Positions 34,570 through 36,883 of a stretch of DNA of 36,883 nt are shown piece by piece. Made by a program: the position numbers and the translations under genes. The notes under the pieces are model-generated. The model saw only the letters and a list, made by a program, of their open reading frames with translations, was not told where the DNA came from and did no database searches. The first letter of the stretch is position 1, and every line of letters starts with the position of its first letter. Source of the DNA: Pseudoalteromonas sp. HM-SA03 (GTDB lineage Bacteria > Pseudomonadota > Gammaproteobacteria > Enterobacterales > Alteromonadaceae); contig NZ_NSDG01000052.1 of the NCBI RefSeq assembly GCF_002289345.1, positions 1 to 36,883 on the forward strand. Direction: 5' to 3'.

Positions 34570-36883
34570 ATGCGCGGTTTAGCCTTATTTAGTATCTTTG
34601 TATTCGCACTGATTGCCACACCAGCATATACCCAAGAGGGGGTAGTGCTAAAAGGCCCTAAAGGGGTCGATTATGGGGCTCAAGGTAGGTCGATAGGGCC
34701 CATCAGACCTACGGATACATTGTGGCGTATAGCACAAAAAGTGCGACCAGATGACTCGGTCACCATTTACCAGGTGATGAAGGCGCTTTATGATAAAAAT
34801 CCTAATTCATTTCTAGATAAAAACCTCAACCATATGCAGGATGGGGCGTATTTACGTATTCCTACCATCAATGAAATTCGTAGTGTTAACCCTGAGTTGG
34901 CAAAGCAAAAGTCGGATCAAGATGACAAACTTTGGGAAATGAAGCGTAAGGGATTATTGAACCCAAATGCAATAAACGAAGCTGAAAAAAAGGTTACACA
35001 AGCTCGCAAAGTCGATGTTGAAGAAGCAAAAAAAGACCTGACTAATCAACTGCGCTCTTTAAAGATGGAACAGGACATGAGGCTGATGGACTTACAAAAA
35101 GAGTTCAAGTCCTCGGTGCGTAATGTTGAAGAAATCCTATCCGAAAACAATAAGTTAAAGCAACAGCTCGGCGCTATTTCTACCGAGCTTCAAACGGTTC
35201 GTACTCAACTTGGAAAAGACAGCGAAATCCAACAACAGCTAAAGGCTGTTATCGACTTGCAAAATGAAATGATTGATCAGCAAGCCGCTCAAGCAAAAGC
35301 GCAAGAAAGTAGCGAGTTAAGCGCATTTTTTAGCTCGCCAGCTGGCATTGCATTACTTGCTACATTGCCAGCACTACTGGCAATTGCTGGATTCGTTATG
35401 TTCCTACGCCGGAGAAAGCAATCTCAGACGTCAACAGACGATGACGATTTTCTTCCGCAAACACCATCCGTGGCTGCAGGCGCTGCGTCGGGAGCTGCAA
35501 CCGCTGCGACTGCATTTGACCCTGAGCCAGACCCACTTGATATCGGAATGGGTGACGATGAAGATGCACTGGGCGCAAGCGTTCAGTTAGATGACGATAT
35601 CTTACCTGAAGACGATGAAATTACCTTTGACTCACTTGATGACGACTTCGATGAAGGAAGTGATACGTTAGATCAAGACGAACTGGATAGCTTACTAAAC
35701 GAAGATATTTCGTTTGGTGATGATCATGACGAAGACTTTATGCAACAGAGCTTTGACGAGGCTGGTGATGAAGTTTCGCTTGATGTTGATGATAGCAAAG
35801 ATATTTTAAGTGACAGCGATCTAGATGATTTATTCAACGAATCTCAAGACGAAGAAATTGATGTTAGCGATGATGCCCTTGCTGCTTTGAGCGAAGAGCT
35901 TGCAGATGAACAAGGTAGTGCTGTTGCAAACGACGATGATATTGATTCAATTCTTGACGGTGCGCTAGATGAAGAGCCCGAATTTAGCGGCAACTTTGAT
36001 AGTGAGAGCCTAGTCGATGCTGATGATATCGACGCGCTACTTGATGCCTCTCAAGATGCTGACGATGATGCATTGCCTGATTTTGAAGAACCAAGCACTG
36101 AGCTTGAGGGTGATGATATTGATGCCCTGTTAAATGAAGTTCAAGACGATGCGTTAGCCGAAATTAACGAAGAGCCGGATACGCTTGACGGTGATGATAT
36201 CGATGCCTTATTAGATGAGGCACAAGAGGACCCATTACCTGAGCGGGAGGAAGAGTCTGATGATCTGGCTGGTGTCGATATCGATGCCTTATTAGATGAG
36301 GCACAAGAGGACACATTACCTGAGCTGGAAGAAGAATCCGATGATGAGCTGGCCGATGATGAGCTCGAAGCCTTACTAGACGAACCTGTAGGAGATGCTT
36401 TACCAGAGCTGGAGGAAGAGTCTGATGAGCTGGCCGATGATGAGCTCGAAGCCTTACTAGACGAGCCTGAAGAAGATGCTTTACCAGAGCTGGAAGAAGA
36501 ATCCGATGATCTGGCCGATGACGAACTCGGTGCATTACTCGACGAACCTGCAGAAGATGTTCTACCAGAGCTGGAGGAAGAGTCTGATGAGCTGGCCGAT
36601 GATGAGCTCGAAGCCTTACTAGACGAACCTGTAGAAGATGCTTTACCAGAGCTGGAGGAAGAATCCGATGAACTGGCCGACGACGATCTCGATGCATTAT
36701 TAGATGAAGCACAGGAAGAGCCGTTACCTGAACTGGAAGAAGAGTCCGATGAGCTGGCCGATGACGAGCTCGGTGCATTACTAGACGAACCTGCAGAAGA
36801 TGTTCTACCAGAGCTGGAGGAAGAATCCGATGAGCTGGCCGATGATGAGCTCGAAGCCTTACTAGACGAACCTGTAGAAGATG
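34570..36883 (+). CDS. fimV: FimV-like LysM polar/pilus assembly protein, 3' end outside the window
   Basis: At least 771 codons, open at the right edge. Residues 1-21 form a signal peptide (ending ATPAYT). Residues about 45-100 look like the FimV LysM-like domain (PTDTLWRIAQKVRP, then YDKNPNSF and AYLRIP). A coiled coil follows at about 150-245, then a membrane span near 258-277 (AGIALLATLPALLAIAGFVM) with RRRKQ. After that the protein is cytoplasmic and extremely acidic, made of repeated D-D-I-D-A-L-L-D-E-type units. FimV organises type IV pili and polar proteins in Pseudomonas, and the homologue HubP marks the cell pole in Vibrio; a similar role is likely. The C-terminal conserved FimV domain would be beyond the window. 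The gene follows asd and has its own promoter candidate. Confidence 0.9.
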   Translation, partial: MRGLALFSIFVFALIATPAYTQEGVVLKGPKGVDYGAQGRSIGPIRPTDTLWRIAQKVRPDDSVTIYQVMKALYDKNPNSFLDKNLNHMQDGAYLRIPTINEIRSVNPELAKQKSDQDDKLWEMKRKGLLNPNAINEAEKKVTQARKVDVEEAKKDLTNQLRSLKMEQDMRLMDLQKEFKSSVRNVEEILSENNKLKQQLGAISTELQTVRTQLGKDSEIQQQLKAVIDLQNEMIDQQAAQAKAQESSELSAFFSSPAGIALLATLPALLAIAGFVMFLRRRKQSQTSTDDDDFLPQTPSVAAGAASGAATAATAFDPEPDPLDIGMGDDEDALGASVQLDDDILPEDDEITFDSLDDDFDEGSDTLDQDELDSLLNEDISFGDDHDEDFMQQSFDEAGDEVSLDVDDSKDILSDSDLDDLFNESQDEEIDVSDDALAALSEELADEQGSAVANDDDIDSILDGALDEEPEFSGNFDSESLVDADDIDALLDASQDADDDALPDFEEPSTELEGDDIDALLNEVQDDALAEINEEPDTLDGDDIDALLDEAQEDPLPEREEESDDLAGVDIDALLDEAQEDTLPELEEESDDELADDELEALLDEPVGDALPELEEESDELADDELEALLDEPEEDALPELEEESDDLADDELGALLDEPAEDVLPELEEESDELADDELEALLDEPVEDALPELEEESDELADDDLDALLDEAQEEPLPELEEESDELADDELGALLDEPAEDVLPELEEESDELADDELEALLDEPVED
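36022..36883 (+). repeat. In-frame tandem repeat of 81 bp coding the acidic FimV region
   Basis: Units of 27 codons, core LPELEEESDELADDELEALL, repeat to the window end. Phases at 36397 (after one 84-bp unit), 36478, 36559, 36640, 36721, 36802 and 36883 are exactly 81 bp apart. Older, more diverged units (DDIDALL) start at 36022, 36112 and 36193. The segment at 36532-36640 recurs almost unchanged 243 bp (three units) later, so a block of three units appears to have been duplicated. Confidence 0.93.

Noticed and set aside
36164..36778. Long minus-strand open frame of 204 codons opposite fimV
   Set aside because: It is the antisense of the tandem repeat, rich in His, Arg, Leu and Pro because of repeat periodicity, with no ribosome binding site.

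Overview
The window looks like chromosomal DNA of a marine gammaproteobacterium, most likely Pseudoalteromonas. Two things suggest this. The right flank carries a gammaproteobacterial housekeeping set (fadE, pdxB, asd, fimV). The left 21 kb matches gene for gene, as far as it extends, the published alterochromide (alt) cluster of Pseudoalteromonas. That assignment rests on recognised families, gene order and adenylation-domain residues read by eye; no database search was run.

Positions 1-20909 (minus strand) hold one long, tightly packed operon for an aryl-polyene lipopeptide. Read in transcription order it encodes: an MIO-type aromatic amino acid ammonia-lyase (altA), a free ACP (altB), an ACP/acyl-ligase fusion (altC), a ketosynthase fused to a degenerate second ketosynthase half (altD), an ABC exporter (altE, altF), a FabZ-like dehydratase (altG), an active FabG-like reductase (altH), an SDR relative without catalytic residues (altI), a type II thioesterase (altJ), and the NRPSs altK (C-A-T-E) and altL (docking-C-A-T-E-C-A..., cut by the window edge). 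In the inferred pathway, tyrosine is deaminated to 4-coumarate, loaded on an ACP, elongated and dehydrated to an aryl polyene, and joined to a peptide beginning Thr-Val. The A-domain codes read DFWNIGMVH (Thr) and DAFWIGATF (Val-like). Any further NRPS, a terminal thioesterase domain and the halogenase expected in such clusters would lie left of position 1 and cannot be seen.

Positions 20910-21559 are an AT-rich leader and promoter region with a candidate promoter for the operon, a palindrome inside the promoter spacer and two hairpins in the leader. Positions 21560-24168 hold a predicted lipoprotein of unknown function and, divergent from it, a small ABC ATPase with a polytopic membrane partner. 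Positions 24178-28593 hold a divergent pair: a CadC-like membrane-bound winged-helix regulator with a large extracytoplasmic domain, and a secreted CBM9-like/DUF5916-type outer-membrane protein.

Positions 28713-36883 are conserved-type chromosome: fadE (with a FadR-like operator at its promoter), a small membrane protein, pdxB, asd, and the start of a FimV-like protein whose acidic cytoplasmic region is a coding tandem repeat of 81 bp running off the right edge. I saw no rRNA, tRNA, CRISPR array or insertion sequence.
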